Positions 14,574 through 22,422 of a stretch of 24,373 nt of DNA are shown here, piece by piece (position 1 is the first letter of the stretch; each line of letters starts with the position of its first letter). The notes under the pieces are model-generated. The model did no database searches. It saw nothing but the letters and a program-made list of their open reading frames with translations, and had not been told where the DNA came from. The DNA lies in contig DLKG01000087.1 in assembly GCA_002490315.1 (NCBI GenBank), positions 4,448 to 28,820 on the forward strand, written 5' to 3'. Source of the stretch: Prevotella sp. UBA7594. GTDB taxonomy: Bacteria; Bacteroidota; Bacteroidia; Bacteroidales; Bacteroidaceae. The translations under genes and the position numbers were made by a program.

Positions 14574-17500
14574 ATGTTTATGAAACATTATTTACGATTT
14601 ATGATTACCCTCATACTGGCGACGGTATGGAGTTTGGGGGGGTATGCGCAGACTACAGTGACATTCGATGCTACAAAAGATAAGAGTGCTACAGAAACAC
14701 TAACGAAAGAAGGTGTCTCAATAATTTTAGAGAAGGGTTCAAATAATAGTTCGGGAAAACTTAATAATGGAACAGATTATAGAGCTTATTCTGGAAATAA
14801 TTTGATTGTTAAATCTTCTGTAGGCAATATAACACAAATTGTTTTTACATGTACAGCAAAAAATACTAGCAAAGGCGGTCCTGGATGTTTGAATACTCCA
14901 AGTTTAGGTGATTATACTTATAGTTTACAAACAGGAACGTGGAAAGGTTCTGCAAATTCAGTTAGCTTTAAAACATCGAATCAGGTAAAGGCTTCTAAGA
15001 TTGTTGTAACTATTGCTGCATCAAAAAAACTTACCTCTCTCGTTATCTCCGGCACACCCTCCAAGAAAACCTATAATGTCGGAGACCCATTCGACCCTAA
15101 AGGACTTGTTGTAACAGGTACTTACGATGACGAGTCAAGCGCAACAATCACTGATGGCATTACATGGGCAACAACTCCTGAAACACTTTCATTTGGTACA
15201 ACTTCTTGTTCAGTTACTGCAACTGTAGGTGATATAACAAGTGCACCATATTCTGTAACTGGGCTGACCGTAGTTGCACCCACAACTCTTTCTTTTGACC
15301 AATCTTCTGTAGCTCTTACAACTCTCGACCTTTCTTCTTTCACAGGTCAGACTCCAACCCTTACGGCTGGCGACGAGACTTTGACAGGCAAATCATTCAC
15401 TTATTCAAAATCGGGTGATGATATTTTCTCTTCTTTTAATGAGAAAACAGGTGTACTTGCTTTGAACGGCAATGAAGGAACTGCTACTGTGACGGCAAAA
15501 TTCGCAGGCGACGGTACATACGCCTCTACTACTGGATCTTATACTATAAAAGTAAATAAGGTTTACTCTGACTTAGCTTCGTTTAAGAACGCTATACCTT
15601 CTACCGCATCAAGTTCAGCCCCGGTTTCTTTCTCTCTGAAACTTACAGATGCTATTGTTACTTATGTAAATGGTACTGACGCATATGTACAGGATGCAAC
15701 AACTGGTGTATTTCTCTATGATTCTTCAAAAAAGGATGGAGGTAATGCCTTTGATCTGACTGCAGGACAAAAGTTCACAGGTGAAATAGACGTCACTGCA
15801 TGTATGTATAATGGTATGGCGGAGGTAATGGCGTGGACTCCTGCTGCAGATGTTGTGAAGGAAGAGAATGTAGAAATTCCTGTAAAGACAGTTACTTTGT
15901 CAGAATTGAACGGCTCGGACTACAGTAAGTATGAATGTGTTCGAGTTAAAGTGGAGAACGCAACTGTTACTTCCGCATACAGTACGGCGAAAAAGGCTAC
16001 AATTACTCAAGGTGATCAAACTTATCTTATCCATGGAGAAGTTTCTGGATTAGACGTAAATCAGGATGATGTTTGTGATTTTGTTGGCTATCCAATATAT
16101 TGGAAAACAAAAAATTTAGATGAACATCAACTATCTATTTGGTCACAAGACGACATCATTGTTAAATCTTCTGTTGTAGCCACAACCCTCTCTTTCAACT
16201 CCGATTTCGATGCCACAAAAACATATACCTTTAGAAACGGCGTCGCTCCATCTGAATATACAAAACCGACTGTAACTGTAAATCCAACGGAAGCAACTGG
16301 TAAAGTTACTTATAAGAGTAGTGATACAGATGTTGTTGAAATTGGTGAGGATGGAACTTTGAACTTCGCAGGTAAAACGAAGTATGATACAGAGGCAACT
16401 ATTACCGCACAGTTCATCGGTACTGGCAATTATACCAATTCTGAGGAAATCTCTTATAAGGTAAAGAATGTTGAGGCTAAGGCGACGCTTGCTTTCTCGG
16501 AATCTACTGTAACGGTTGTATATGGTAAAGAATCAGAATTCATTGCTCCTACTTTGACCTTGCTCGATGCAGAAGGTAATGAAGTAAAAGGTCAAACCTT
16601 ATTGTATGATGTAACGCCTACTAATAGTGGTGTCGTTGAGATTAATGATGAAACTGGTGAAATAACGAAATGGATAAAGCCAGGAAATGTAACTATTGTG
16701 GCTTTAGTTATTGGGGGCGACTATGATAATATGTCAGCGTCTTATTCACTTAACTATGAAAAAGCCAATACAACAATTGAATTTGTAGAGGGTGAACACT
16801 CTGTTGATGTAAACAAGAGTCTTTCTGTAAAGGCTGTGTTGAAAGCTAACGATGTAGAGGTTTCGGATGCAACAGTTTCATATTCTTCTTCAGATGAAAA
16901 AATTGCCACTGTTGATGAAAATGGCAATGTTAATGCTGTAGCTGAGGGTAATGCAAAGATTACTGCTGCCTTTGCTGGTAATGATTATTATAATGCGGCT
17001 ACTTCTGTAGAATATGATATTAATGTTAAGGACCCGAATAAGATTGAGGTGACGTTTGACTTTACAAATCCGACTACGCTTGGGTATAGTAAACCTTCGG
17101 ATGGTGATGGAACAGATTTAGCAGAAGGAGCAACAATTACTCAAGGTGATGTTACCTTTAAAAATGAAAAGAATGCTTCAACTGCTACAAGATTTTGGAA
17201 TAAAAAAAATACTATAACACTTCGTGCTTACCAAAATACAATACTTTCTTTAAGCGTCCCTGCAGGGTACAATATTACAAAGATTGTTTATGTTGATGGT
17301 AATAAGTGTGCAAACTTTACTTGTGATTCTGGAACATTGACTAAAGAAACACAAACCTGGGAAGGTAATGCTAATTGTGTAACAATGAACTTTACCAATG
17401 CAGGAACGTTCTCTTCAATGACAGTTAGCTATACACAATGTCCAGAAGTTGTTTTAGATGAAGATTCTACTGTAGAAGATTTTCTTAATCTTATAATAGA

Positions 17501-18125
17501 CAATGCAGATAAAGTGGTTAATGCAAAGCTTATCCGTACAATGGTAGCTGACGGTGGTTGGTATACCTTCAGCGTTCCGTTTAATGTTGCCGATGTGAAC
17601 ACTACAGAGTTGGCTGGCGCTCAAGTTCGTAAATATAAGTCAATGAACGGCTCAATCATGGAGTTTGAAGCAACGACAGAGCTTAAAGCTGGACATGCTT
17701 ATCTTGTTAAGCCGACAAAGGATGTCAAGAATCCGGTATTCAAAGGCGTAACTCTTTATGAAGGAGATAACTCAACAGATGGTGACAAAGGTTATGAATT
17801 TAATGCAACATTAGGCACTACAGACCTCGCAACCGACGGCACCAACCTCTTCCTTGGACCAGGAAACAAGTTCTACATCCCAACCGAGAAAGACCACACG
17901 CTGAAGGCTCTGCGTGGCTATTTCGTTGCTCCGTCGAGAGAATCGGGTGCACTGATGAGCATCCGCATCGACGACACAACAACATCGATAGCTGCTCTCA
18001 ACGGCAATGCTGCTACGACGAATGGCAAGGTGTACAACCTCAGTGGACAGTATGTAGGCAACGACGTAAAGGCTCTGCCGAAGGGTGTATACATCGTTAA
18101 TGGAAGGAAGTATATTGTAAAATAA
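14574..18125 (+). CDS. Large Ig-domain surface protein with T9SS-like C-terminal tail
   Basis: An 1183-residue secreted protein. Parts by residue: signal peptide about 1-26 (ends GGYAQ); beta-sandwich 27-149; Big_3-like Ig domain 152-233 (SLVISGTPSKKTYNVGDPFD); Ig-like 235-329; OB-fold-like module 331-532 (AYVQDATTGVFLYDSS); Ig-like 535-630 and 636-728; Big_2-like 730-819 (IATVDENGNVNAVAEGNAKI); second sandwich 823-955; a Prevotella-type domain from about 985 (GGWYTFSVPFNV); and a tail 1150-1183 (GKVYNLSGQYV...LPKGVYIVNGRKYIVK) like T9SS sorting or other surface tails. No catalytic motif is visible, so adhesion or glycan binding is likely. A second ATG two codons in is an equally good start. 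Most of the gene is AT-rich compared with its neighbours, except for the last 300 bp. The gene lies between inverted copies A and B of the composite element. Confidence 0.88.
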   Translation: MFMKHYLRFMITLILATVWSLGGYAQTTVTFDATKDKSATETLTKEGVSIILEKGSNNSSGKLNNGTDYRAYSGNNLIVKSSVGNITQIVFTCTAKNTSKGGPGCLNTPSLGDYTYSLQTGTWKGSANSVSFKTSNQVKASKIVVTIAASKKLTSLVISGTPSKKTYNVGDPFDPKGLVVTGTYDDESSATITDGITWATTPETLSFGTTSCSVTATVGDITSAPYSVTGLTVVAPTTLSFDQSSVALTTLDLSSFTGQTPTLTAGDETLTGKSFTYSKSGDDIFSSFNEKTGVLALNGNEGTATVTAKFAGDGTYASTTGSYTIKVNKVYSDLASFKNAIPSTASSSAPVSFSLKLTDAIVTYVNGTDAYVQDATTGVFLYDSSKKDGGNAFDLTAGQKFTGEIDVTACMYNGMAEVMAWTPAADVVKEENVEIPVKTVTLSELNGSDYSKYECVRVKVENATVTSAYSTAKKATITQGDQTYLIHGEVSGLDVNQDDVCDFVGYPIYWKTKNLDEHQLSIWSQDDIIVKSSVVATTLSFNSDFDATKTYTFRNGVAPSEYTKPTVTVNPTEATGKVTYKSSDTDVVEIGEDGTLNFAGKTKYDTEATITAQFIGTGNYTNSEEISYKVKNVEAKATLAFSESTVTVVYGKESEFIAPTLTLLDAEGNEVKGQTLLYDVTPTNSGVVEINDETGEITKWIKPGNVTIVALVIGGDYDNMSASYSLNYEKANTTIEFVEGEHSVDVNKSLSVKAVLKANDVEVSDATVSYSSSDEKIATVDENGNVNAVAEGNAKITAAFAGNDYYNAATSVEYDINVKDPNKIEVTFDFTNPTTLGYSKPSDGDGTDLAEGATITQGDVTFKNEKNASTATRFWNKKNTITLRAYQNTILSLSVPAGYNITKIVYVDGNKCANFTCDSGTLTKETQTWEGNANCVTMNFTNAGTFSSMTVSYTQCPEVVLDEDSTVEDFLNLIIDNADKVVNAKLIRTMVADGGWYTFSVPFNVADVNTTELAGAQVRKYKSMNGSIMEFEATTELKAGHAYLVKPTKDVKNPVFKGVTLYEGDNSTDGDKGYEFNATLGTTDLATDGTNLFLGPGNKFYIPTEKDHTLKALRGYFVAPSRESGALMSIRIDDTTTSIAALNGNAATTNGKVYNLSGQYVGNDVKALPKGVYIVNGRKYIVK

Positions 18126-18141
18126 GGAAAGGAATTGCGAA

Positions 18142-18360
18142 ATGAAGAAATATATTAAACCGGAAATCGATGCCTTGGAGATGGAGACATTGCCTGCTAT
18201 TGCAGCAGGCTCCTCTCTGAATGGTGATGGTACGAAAGGAAATCTTGAAGAAACAGAATATGTTGGTGCCAGCCTGGGTCGTGTAAAGCGTAAGGCGTTT
18301 GGCTCTATCTGGGAAGACCCTCTGGATGACGAGGAGGATGAAGAAGATGAAGATTTCTAA
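18142..18360 (+). CDS. 72-aa peptide with precursor-like N-terminus and acidic tail
   Basis: The peptide starts MKKYIKPEIDALEMETLPAI, has an Ala/Gly/Ser segment (AIAAGSSLNGDGTKG, about 20-34) and ends in a strongly acidic tail (DPLDDEEDEEDEDF). It lies 16 bp after the surface-protein stop on the same strand, so it is very probably co-transcribed. There is no hydrophobic signal peptide. The MKKYIKPEI-type start followed by a small-residue segment is seen in many short Bacteroidota proteins of unknown role, and resembles leader-plus-core layouts of processed peptides. No processing or export enzyme is encoded nearby. The function is unknown. Confidence 0.75.
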   Translation: MKKYIKPEIDALEMETLPAIAAGSSLNGDGTKGNLEETEYVGASLGRVKRKAFGSIWEDPLDDEEDEEDEDF

Positions 18361-18534
18361 GGCGTAACGCCAAAGAACATTTGGTAATATAACTGGGAGA
18401 GGGGGCGCCCTCGCCCCCGATACAAACAGGTCATTATACGACTCTTCGCCAAATTATAGAGTTCCGTATAATTTCGTTGAATGTGTCGGGGGCGAGGGCG
18501 CCCCCTCTCCCAGTTATGGTTCAATTAATCTTAC

Positions 18535-18636
18535 CCGTGGCGGAGGTCTCCGGCCTCCGCAGCAAGAAGCGACTCTATTATCCGATTGTTTCATATAGTG
18601 ATTGTATGTAGCGGAGGCCGGAGACCTCCGCCACGG
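18535..18636. repeat. 26-bp perfect palindrome, copy B
   Basis: Arms 18535-18560 and 18611-18636 are exact reverse complements and identical to the arms in copy A. The 50-bp loop is related to the copy-A loop in inverse orientation, with several substitutions. Confidence 0.9.
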
Positions 18637-18699
18637 ATAACGGAATTATACGGAATTGAATTAACGGAATTAACGATTAATTTCTATCCGCTAATAGAG

Positions 18700-18776
18700 T
18701 TTCGTATAATTCCGTTAATTTTAAGATTCCGTATAATTCCGTTAATTTTAAGATTCCGTATAATTCCGTTAATTTT
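18700..18776. repeat. 27-bp tandem repeats inside element copy B
   Basis: Three units beginning CGTATAATTCCGTTAATTTT follow one another with a 27-bp period, joined by AAGATTC. Copy C at the window end has a similar array with AAGATTT. Copy A has only two units with a 24-bp spacing, so the array length varies between copies. Confidence 0.85.
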
Positions 18777-18883
18777 TATCACTCCAATTTAAGGACAAAC
18801 CATATTCAATGTTTGTTGGCGTGTCGGGGGCGAGGGCGCCCCCGCTCCCAGTTATTTTTTATCCCTCCGTTAACTTTTTTATT

Positions 18884-18956
18884 GCGTGTCACGGCTGTTG
18901 AAGATGCGTGTCACGGCTGTTGAAGATGCGTGCCACGGCTGTTGAAGATGCGTGCC
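18884..18956. repeat. 22-bp tandem repeat (three units plus a partial)
   Basis: Units at 18884-18905, 18906-18927 and 18928-18949 read GCGTGTCACGGCTGTTGAAG plus AT; the third has GCC in place of GTC. A partial fourth unit (GCGTGCC) follows. There are no spacers, so this is a minisatellite and not a CRISPR array. Confidence 0.92.
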
Positions 18957-19048
18957 TCGACCGTGGCGAGCTAACTCTAATGCCCCAAAGCAACAAGAAA
19001 ACCCAAACTTGAATAAAAGCTAATAACCTCAATTCGTTAGCCTCATGG

Positions 19049-19079
19049 TTTGCACAATGAATAAAAAGATGTAACTTTG
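19049..19079 (+). promoter_or_regulatory. Canonical promoter of the TonB-like gene cluster
   Basis: TTTG (19049-19052) is followed after 19 bp by TAACTTTG (19072-19079), a full match to the Bacteroidota consensus. The GTG start is 38 bp downstream of the -7 element. Confidence 0.8.
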
Positions 19080-19117
19080 CATTTGGTTAAAACATAAAAA
19101 TAAACCCATAAATAAAA

Positions 19118-19852
19118 GTGGAACCGAAAAAATCGAAGAAAGCAGACCTTGAGCACAGACGCCCACTATGGTTCTTGATAGGCCTCGTGGCACCGCTTCT
19201 GCTGCTTGTGCTGGCGCTGGAGCTTCCCTTGGGAGGCAGCTCCAACGACGCCGATGCCGACCTGCCCGACGACTTCCTGCAGGAAAGCGAGCTGCTGCCC
19301 GCGCCCGACCAGCACGACATGGTGGCAGCCGTTGAGCCGCAAGCAAAGAAGGCATCCTCCAGTCGTGTCAACATCGTCGACGAGAAAACGCAGATGGAGA
19401 AGCTCAACGACATCACGAAGATGCGCACCGTCGGCGACGGCGACGCAAACGGCGACGGCAACGCCGCGTCGGGCGGCAAGAGCGACGACTCCGACGCGCA
19501 AACCCTGCAGCCCGTGGCAGTAGACATGGGCGACAATCCGCTCAACTTCCGTGTCGTTGAGCAACTGCCGGAGTTTCCCGGCGGAATGTCGGCATTCGTG
19601 AAATGGCTGACCGACAACCTTCGCTATCCCTATGCCGCCCAGCAGCAGAAGATGGAGGGACGTGTCGTCGTCTCTTTCGTCATCAACCGCGACGGAAGCA
19701 CGGCTGACATAAAAATAATGAAGTCGGCAGGCTCTCTGCTCGACCGCGAGGCGCTCCGCGTGGCACGCATGATGCCGCGGTGGAAGCCAGGCATAGCCAA
19801 CAACAAGCCTTGCCGCACGCTTTTCGCCATACCGATAGATTTTAAAATCTGA
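19118..19852 (+). CDS. TonB-family energy transducer-like protein
   Basis: A 244-residue protein with a basic N-terminus and one membrane helix (about 17-36, LWFLIGLVAPLLLLVLALEL). A long acidic Gly/Asp-rich periplasmic linker follows (for example GDGDANGDGN near 107-116). The C-terminus is a TonB_C domain (151-244: FPGGMSAFVKWLTDNLRYP, GRVVVSFVINRDGS, PRWKPGIANNKP). TonB proteins couple the proton motive force to outer-membrane receptors. The linker lacks the Pro-Lys repeats of classical TonB, as is usual in this phylum. The GTG at 19118 must be the start: an in-frame TAA lies 9 bp upstream and the next in-frame ATG would remove the membrane helix. It heads a three-gene plus-strand cluster with a consensus promoter. 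Confidence 0.87.
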   Translation: MEPKKSKKADLEHRRPLWFLIGLVAPLLLLVLALELPLGGSSNDADADLPDDFLQESELLPAPDQHDMVAAVEPQAKKASSSRVNIVDEKTQMEKLNDITKMRTVGDGDANGDGNAASGGKSDDSDAQTLQPVAVDMGDNPLNFRVVEQLPEFPGGMSAFVKWLTDNLRYPYAAQQQKMEGRVVVSFVINRDGSTADIKIMKSAGSLLDREALRVARMMPRWKPGIANNKPCRTLFAIPIDFKI

Positions 19853-19882
19853 TAAATAACAACCCTCTTAACACAATAGACA

Positions 19883-20857
19883 ATGTTGACATCCGACGAA
19901 ATTCTCAAGCTCTTCAATAGCTATCTCGACGCAATGCCTTACGACCGTAAGCCCGCGTCGCTCTATGCCCCTATCCGCTACGTGCTGTCGCTCGGCGGCA
20001 AGCGCATACGCCCGGTGCTCATGCTCCTCGCCTACAATATGTTCCGCGACAATCCTGAGTCGATACTCATGCAGGCAAGCGCCATAGAGACCTACCACAA
20101 CTACACTCTTCTCCATGACGATCTCATGGACAACGCCGACCTGCGGCGCGGACACGAAACCGTACACCGGCGCTGGGACGCCAACACAGCCATCCTCTCC
20201 GGCGACTCCATGCTCGTGCTCGCCTATCAGCGCATGGCGCAATGCCCGTCGGAACATCTCGCTGAGGTGCTCTCGCTCTTCACGAAAACGGCTCTTGAGA
20301 TTGGCGAGGGACAGCAGTACGACATGGACTTCGAACACCGCAACGACGTCTCCGAGGCGGAATACATCGAGATGATACGCTTGAAGACAAGCGTTCTTTT
20401 AGCTTGTGCGCTGAAAATAGGTGCCCTCCTTGCCGGTGCGTCCAAGGAGGATGCCGACAATCTCTATCGCTTCGGTGAGCAAGTGGGGCTTGCCTTCCAG
20501 CTGCAGGACGATTATCTCGACGTCTACGGCGACACGAAGGTGTTCGGCAAGGCCATCGGGGGCGACATCACGTCCAACAAGAAGACCTACATGCTCATCA
20601 ACGCTTTCAACCGTGCCGATGCCGAGCAGCGCGCCGAACTCCAGAAGTGGGTGGACGCGAAGCAGTTCGACCGCCAGGAGAAGATAGCCGCTGTGACGCG
20701 CCTCTACAACGCCATCGGCATCGACCGCCTCGCTCAGCAGAAAATAAGGCATTACTTCGATGCCAGCCGCCAGTACATCGACGCCGTGTCAGTGGCTGGC
20801 GAGCGCAAGAAGGAGTTGCTTGCCTATGTAGAGCGCATGATGAAACGCCAGTACTAA
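19883..20857 (+). CDS. Polyprenyl (geranylgeranyl/farnesyl-type) diphosphate synthase
   Basis: A 324-residue trans-prenyltransferase that condenses isopentenyl diphosphate with allylic diphosphates. It has GGKRIRP (38-44), the first Asp-rich motif DDLMD (79-83) followed by NADLRRG, and the second DDYLD (209-213) followed by GDTKVFGKAIGGDI. The residues before the first motif are Y74 and T75. An aromatic residue at -5 usually limits chain length, so a C15-C20 product is more likely than a long-chain quinone precursor; this is inference. It is cytoplasmic. It starts 30 bp after the TonB-like gene and precedes tatD by 44 bp. Confidence 0.92.
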   Translation: MLTSDEILKLFNSYLDAMPYDRKPASLYAPIRYVLSLGGKRIRPVLMLLAYNMFRDNPESILMQASAIETYHNYTLLHDDLMDNADLRRGHETVHRRWDANTAILSGDSMLVLAYQRMAQCPSEHLAEVLSLFTKTALEIGEGQQYDMDFEHRNDVSEAEYIEMIRLKTSVLLACALKIGALLAGASKEDADNLYRFGEQVGLAFQLQDDYLDVYGDTKVFGKAIGGDITSNKKTYMLINAFNRADAEQRAELQKWVDAKQFDRQEKIAAVTRLYNAIGIDRLAQQKIRHYFDASRQYIDAVSVAGERKKELLAYVERMMKRQY

Positions 20858-20901
20858 GAAGAACGGAACGTATCTGAAAAAAGGAAAAAAGAGTATAACC
20901 A

Positions 20902-21684
20902 ATGAACTTCATAGACACACATACGCATCTCGACGGGGAAGAGTTTGCCGCCGACCGCAGCGAGGTCATGGCGCGTGCCCGTGAGGCTGGGGTGGAGAAG
21001 GTGTTTCTGCCTGCCATCGACCTTGCCTCTGTAGCCACGGTGCTCGACGTCTGTAGGCAGTATCCCGGCTATGCCTATCCGATGATAGGTCTGCATCCGG
21101 AGGAAGTGAAGGCCGACTGGCGTAGCCAGCTTGCCGCCATGCGCGAGATGCTTACGCCCGACAATCCTTTTATAGCCATCGGCGAGGTGGGGCTCGACTA
21201 CTATTGGTCGCGCGAGTTTGCAGATGAGCAGCTTGAAGCCTTTGAGGAGCAAGTGAGATGGTCGGTGGAGACGCGCCTGCCGCTCATGATACATTGCCGC
21301 AAGGGACAGAACGAGATGGTGCAGCTGCTTCGCCGCTATGCTGCCGACCTGCCCGGCGGCGTCTTCCATTGCTTCACGGGCAACGCACACGAGGCGGAAG
21401 AGTTGCTGCAGTTCGACAACTTCGTGCTCGGCATCGGCGGCGTGCTCACCTTCAAGAAGAGTCATCTGCCGGATGTGCTTCCTTCCGTCGTGCCGCTCAG
21501 CCGCATCGTGCTCGAAACCGACTCTCCCTACATGGCTCCAGTACCGATGCGCGGACAGCGCAACGAGAGCGCCTTCGTGAAGCTCGTTCTTGAGAAGCTC
21601 GCACAGTGCTACGGCGTCAGTGATGAGGCTGTTGCCGAAGCCACTAACGCGAACGTGAAAAGGATATTCAAGAAAATTAGTTAA
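20902..21684 (+). CDS. TatD-family metal-dependent deoxyribonuclease
   Basis: A 260-residue TIM-barrel hydrolase. The metal ligands are in family order: H7 and H9 (DTHTHLD), E95 (GEVGLDYYW), H131 (IHCRKGQNE), H156 (VFHCFTGN) and D207 (LETDSPYMAP). TatD proteins are 3'-5' exonucleases implicated in DNA repair and DNA clearance. Length matches the family. It is the last gene of the TonB-prenyltransferase-TatD cluster, about 70 bp before tRNA-Ser. No strong terminator is visible after it. Confidence 0.94.
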   Translation: MNFIDTHTHLDGEEFAADRSEVMARAREAGVEKVFLPAIDLASVATVLDVCRQYPGYAYPMIGLHPEEVKADWRSQLAAMREMLTPDNPFIAIGEVGLDYYWSREFADEQLEAFEEQVRWSVETRLPLMIHCRKGQNEMVQLLRRYAADLPGGVFHCFTGNAHEAEELLQFDNFVLGIGGVLTFKKSHLPDVLPSVVPLSRIVLETDSPYMAPVPMRGQRNESAFVKLVLEKLAQCYGVSDEAVAEATNANVKRIFKKIS

Positions 21685-21732
21685 CGAAGATTAAAAAACT
21701 TTCGTATATTCTATTCTTACATAAAAAAAACG

Positions 21733-21740
21733 TACCTTTG
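21733..21740 (+). promoter_or_regulatory. -7 promoter element of tRNA-Ser
   Basis: TACCTTTG matches TAnnTTTG and ends 13 bp before the mature tRNA. No clear TTTG lies 19-20 bp upstream; the upstream stretch is an A8 run. Confidence 0.55.
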
Positions 21741-21753
21741 CAATCGCTTTTAA

Positions 21754-21841
21754 GGAGAGGTGCTCGAGTGGTTGAAGAGGCACGCCTGGAAAGCGTGTAT
21801 ACCCCCAAAGGGTATCGTAGGTTCGAATCCTATCCTCTCCG
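21754..21841 (+). tRNA. tRNA-Ser (anticodon GGA)
   Basis: The acceptor arms GGAGAGG and CCTCTCC pair fully, with G as discriminator. The anticodon stem is CACGC/GCGTG around CTGGAAA, giving anticodon GGA. The long variable arm (TACCCCCAAAGGGTA) is typical of class II serine tRNAs. The T-arm has GGTTCGAATCC. CCA is not encoded. Confidence 0.96.
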
Positions 21842-21843
21842 CG

Positions 21844-21888
21844 AAAGTCAGCGCGACGTGTCGTAAGGCACAAGTCGGGCTGACTTTT
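21844..21888 (+). terminator. Branched hairpin between tRNA-Ser and tmRNA
   Basis: AAAGTCAGC and GCTGACTTT form a 9-bp stem, with inner CGAC/GTCG and GTG/CAC pairs, and are followed by TTAT. It can end the tRNA-Ser transcript. As only 10 bp remain before tmRNA, it could instead be a processing structure in a joint precursor. Confidence 0.6.
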
Positions 21889-21898
21889 ATCGTTTCAT

Positions 21899-22293
21899 GG
21901 GGTTGACTGGATTTGACAGCGGGATGAAATGGTATGTAAGCACGCGGAGCCTCGATGGCTAGCTCCTAAATCTGAGTGATCAAAAATTTAATTGGCGAAA
22001 ACAACTACGCTCTCGCTGCTTAATCGAAGTACAGTAGATTAGCTTTATTCCGCCACAAGGTTGGCGGAACGAGACATCGCTCCAAGGATGTTGTTCCGAA
22101 TCTGAGGGTCAAGCGGTGCAGGTAAATCGGAAATAGCCATGGCGTGCCTCGCCGTCGTGGTGAAAATTTAGAGGATAAGGTTGCGATTGGTGGTCCGGGT
22201 CTTGTCGCAACTCGAAAACCGAAGGCCGGAATAAGCGTGTAGAAAGCGTATGGTTTCCCTGTTTGGACGTGGGTTCGAATCCCACCAGCTCCA
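21899..22293 (+). ncRNA. ssrA: Transfer-messenger RNA (tmRNA)
   Basis: The 5' end GGGGTTGAC pairs with the 3' CAGCTCC to form the tRNA-like acceptor, and the T-arm GGGTTCGAATCCC lies near the 3' end. The mRNA-like part encodes the tag GENNYALAA followed by TAA (21994-22023), the form known for Bacteroides and relatives; alanine is added first from the charged tmRNA. The molecule rescues stalled ribosomes and marks the unfinished protein for proteolysis. CCA is not encoded (CCC follows the discriminator A). Confidence 0.97.
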
Positions 22294-22308
22294 CCCAACC
22301 ATCTAAAA

Positions 22309-22335
22309 AGTCGCTGCTTGGCAGCGGCTTTTTTT
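22309..22335 (+). terminator. Intrinsic terminator of tmRNA
   Basis: AGTCGCTGC and GCAGCGGCT form a 9-bp stem (one G-U pair) with a 3-nt loop, followed directly by a run of T. It lies 16 bp after the tmRNA 3' end. Confidence 0.9.
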
Positions 22336-22379
22336 GTTGAATAATAGTTGCATTAGGGCGTTTTTTCAGCAAATAATTG

Positions 22380-22387
22380 TAACTTTG
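22380..22387 (+). promoter_or_regulatory. -7 promoter element of the PurF-like gene
   Basis: TAACTTTG matches TAnnTTTG and ends 35 bp before the ATG. A T6 run lies 13-18 bp upstream; a proper TTTG at 19-20 bp is not seen. Confidence 0.55.
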
Positions 22388-22422
22388 CACCACGTATTTT
22401 CAACAAAAAACATTAGAATTTT

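Larger units (their letters stand above)
18391..18853 (-). repeat. Composite palindromic intergenic element, copy B (inverted)
   Basis: This has the same modules as copy A in reverse order and orientation: 30-bp inverted pair 18391-18420 and 18486-18515 (perfect match); 26-bp palindrome arms 18535-18560 and 18611-18636; AT-rich array of TTAACGGAATTATACG and its inverse at about 18638-18777; the segment matching the start of copy A at 18778-18823; and the outer terminal repeat 18824-18853. TA borders both ends. It begins 30 bp after the 72-aa gene and its first hairpin could act as that operon's terminator. Confidence 0.85.
18361..19048. other. Gene-free region with element copy B and a 22-bp tandem array
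   Basis: After the 72-aa gene there is no coding sequence until the TonB-like gene. The region holds composite element copy B (18391-18853), a short T-rich stretch, a three-unit 22-bp tandem repeat (18884-18956) and about 90 bp without visible structure before the TonB promoter. An open frame at 18586-18792 is an artefact of the element's 27-bp repeats. Confidence 0.85.

Noticed and set aside
18586..18792. Plus-strand open frame with RFRIIPLIL repeats
   Set aside because: It lies wholly within element copy B; the peptide repeat is only the 27-bp DNA array read in frame.
18884..18956. CRISPR array
   Set aside because: The 22-bp units are directly adjacent with no spacers, only three are present, and no cas gene is in the window.
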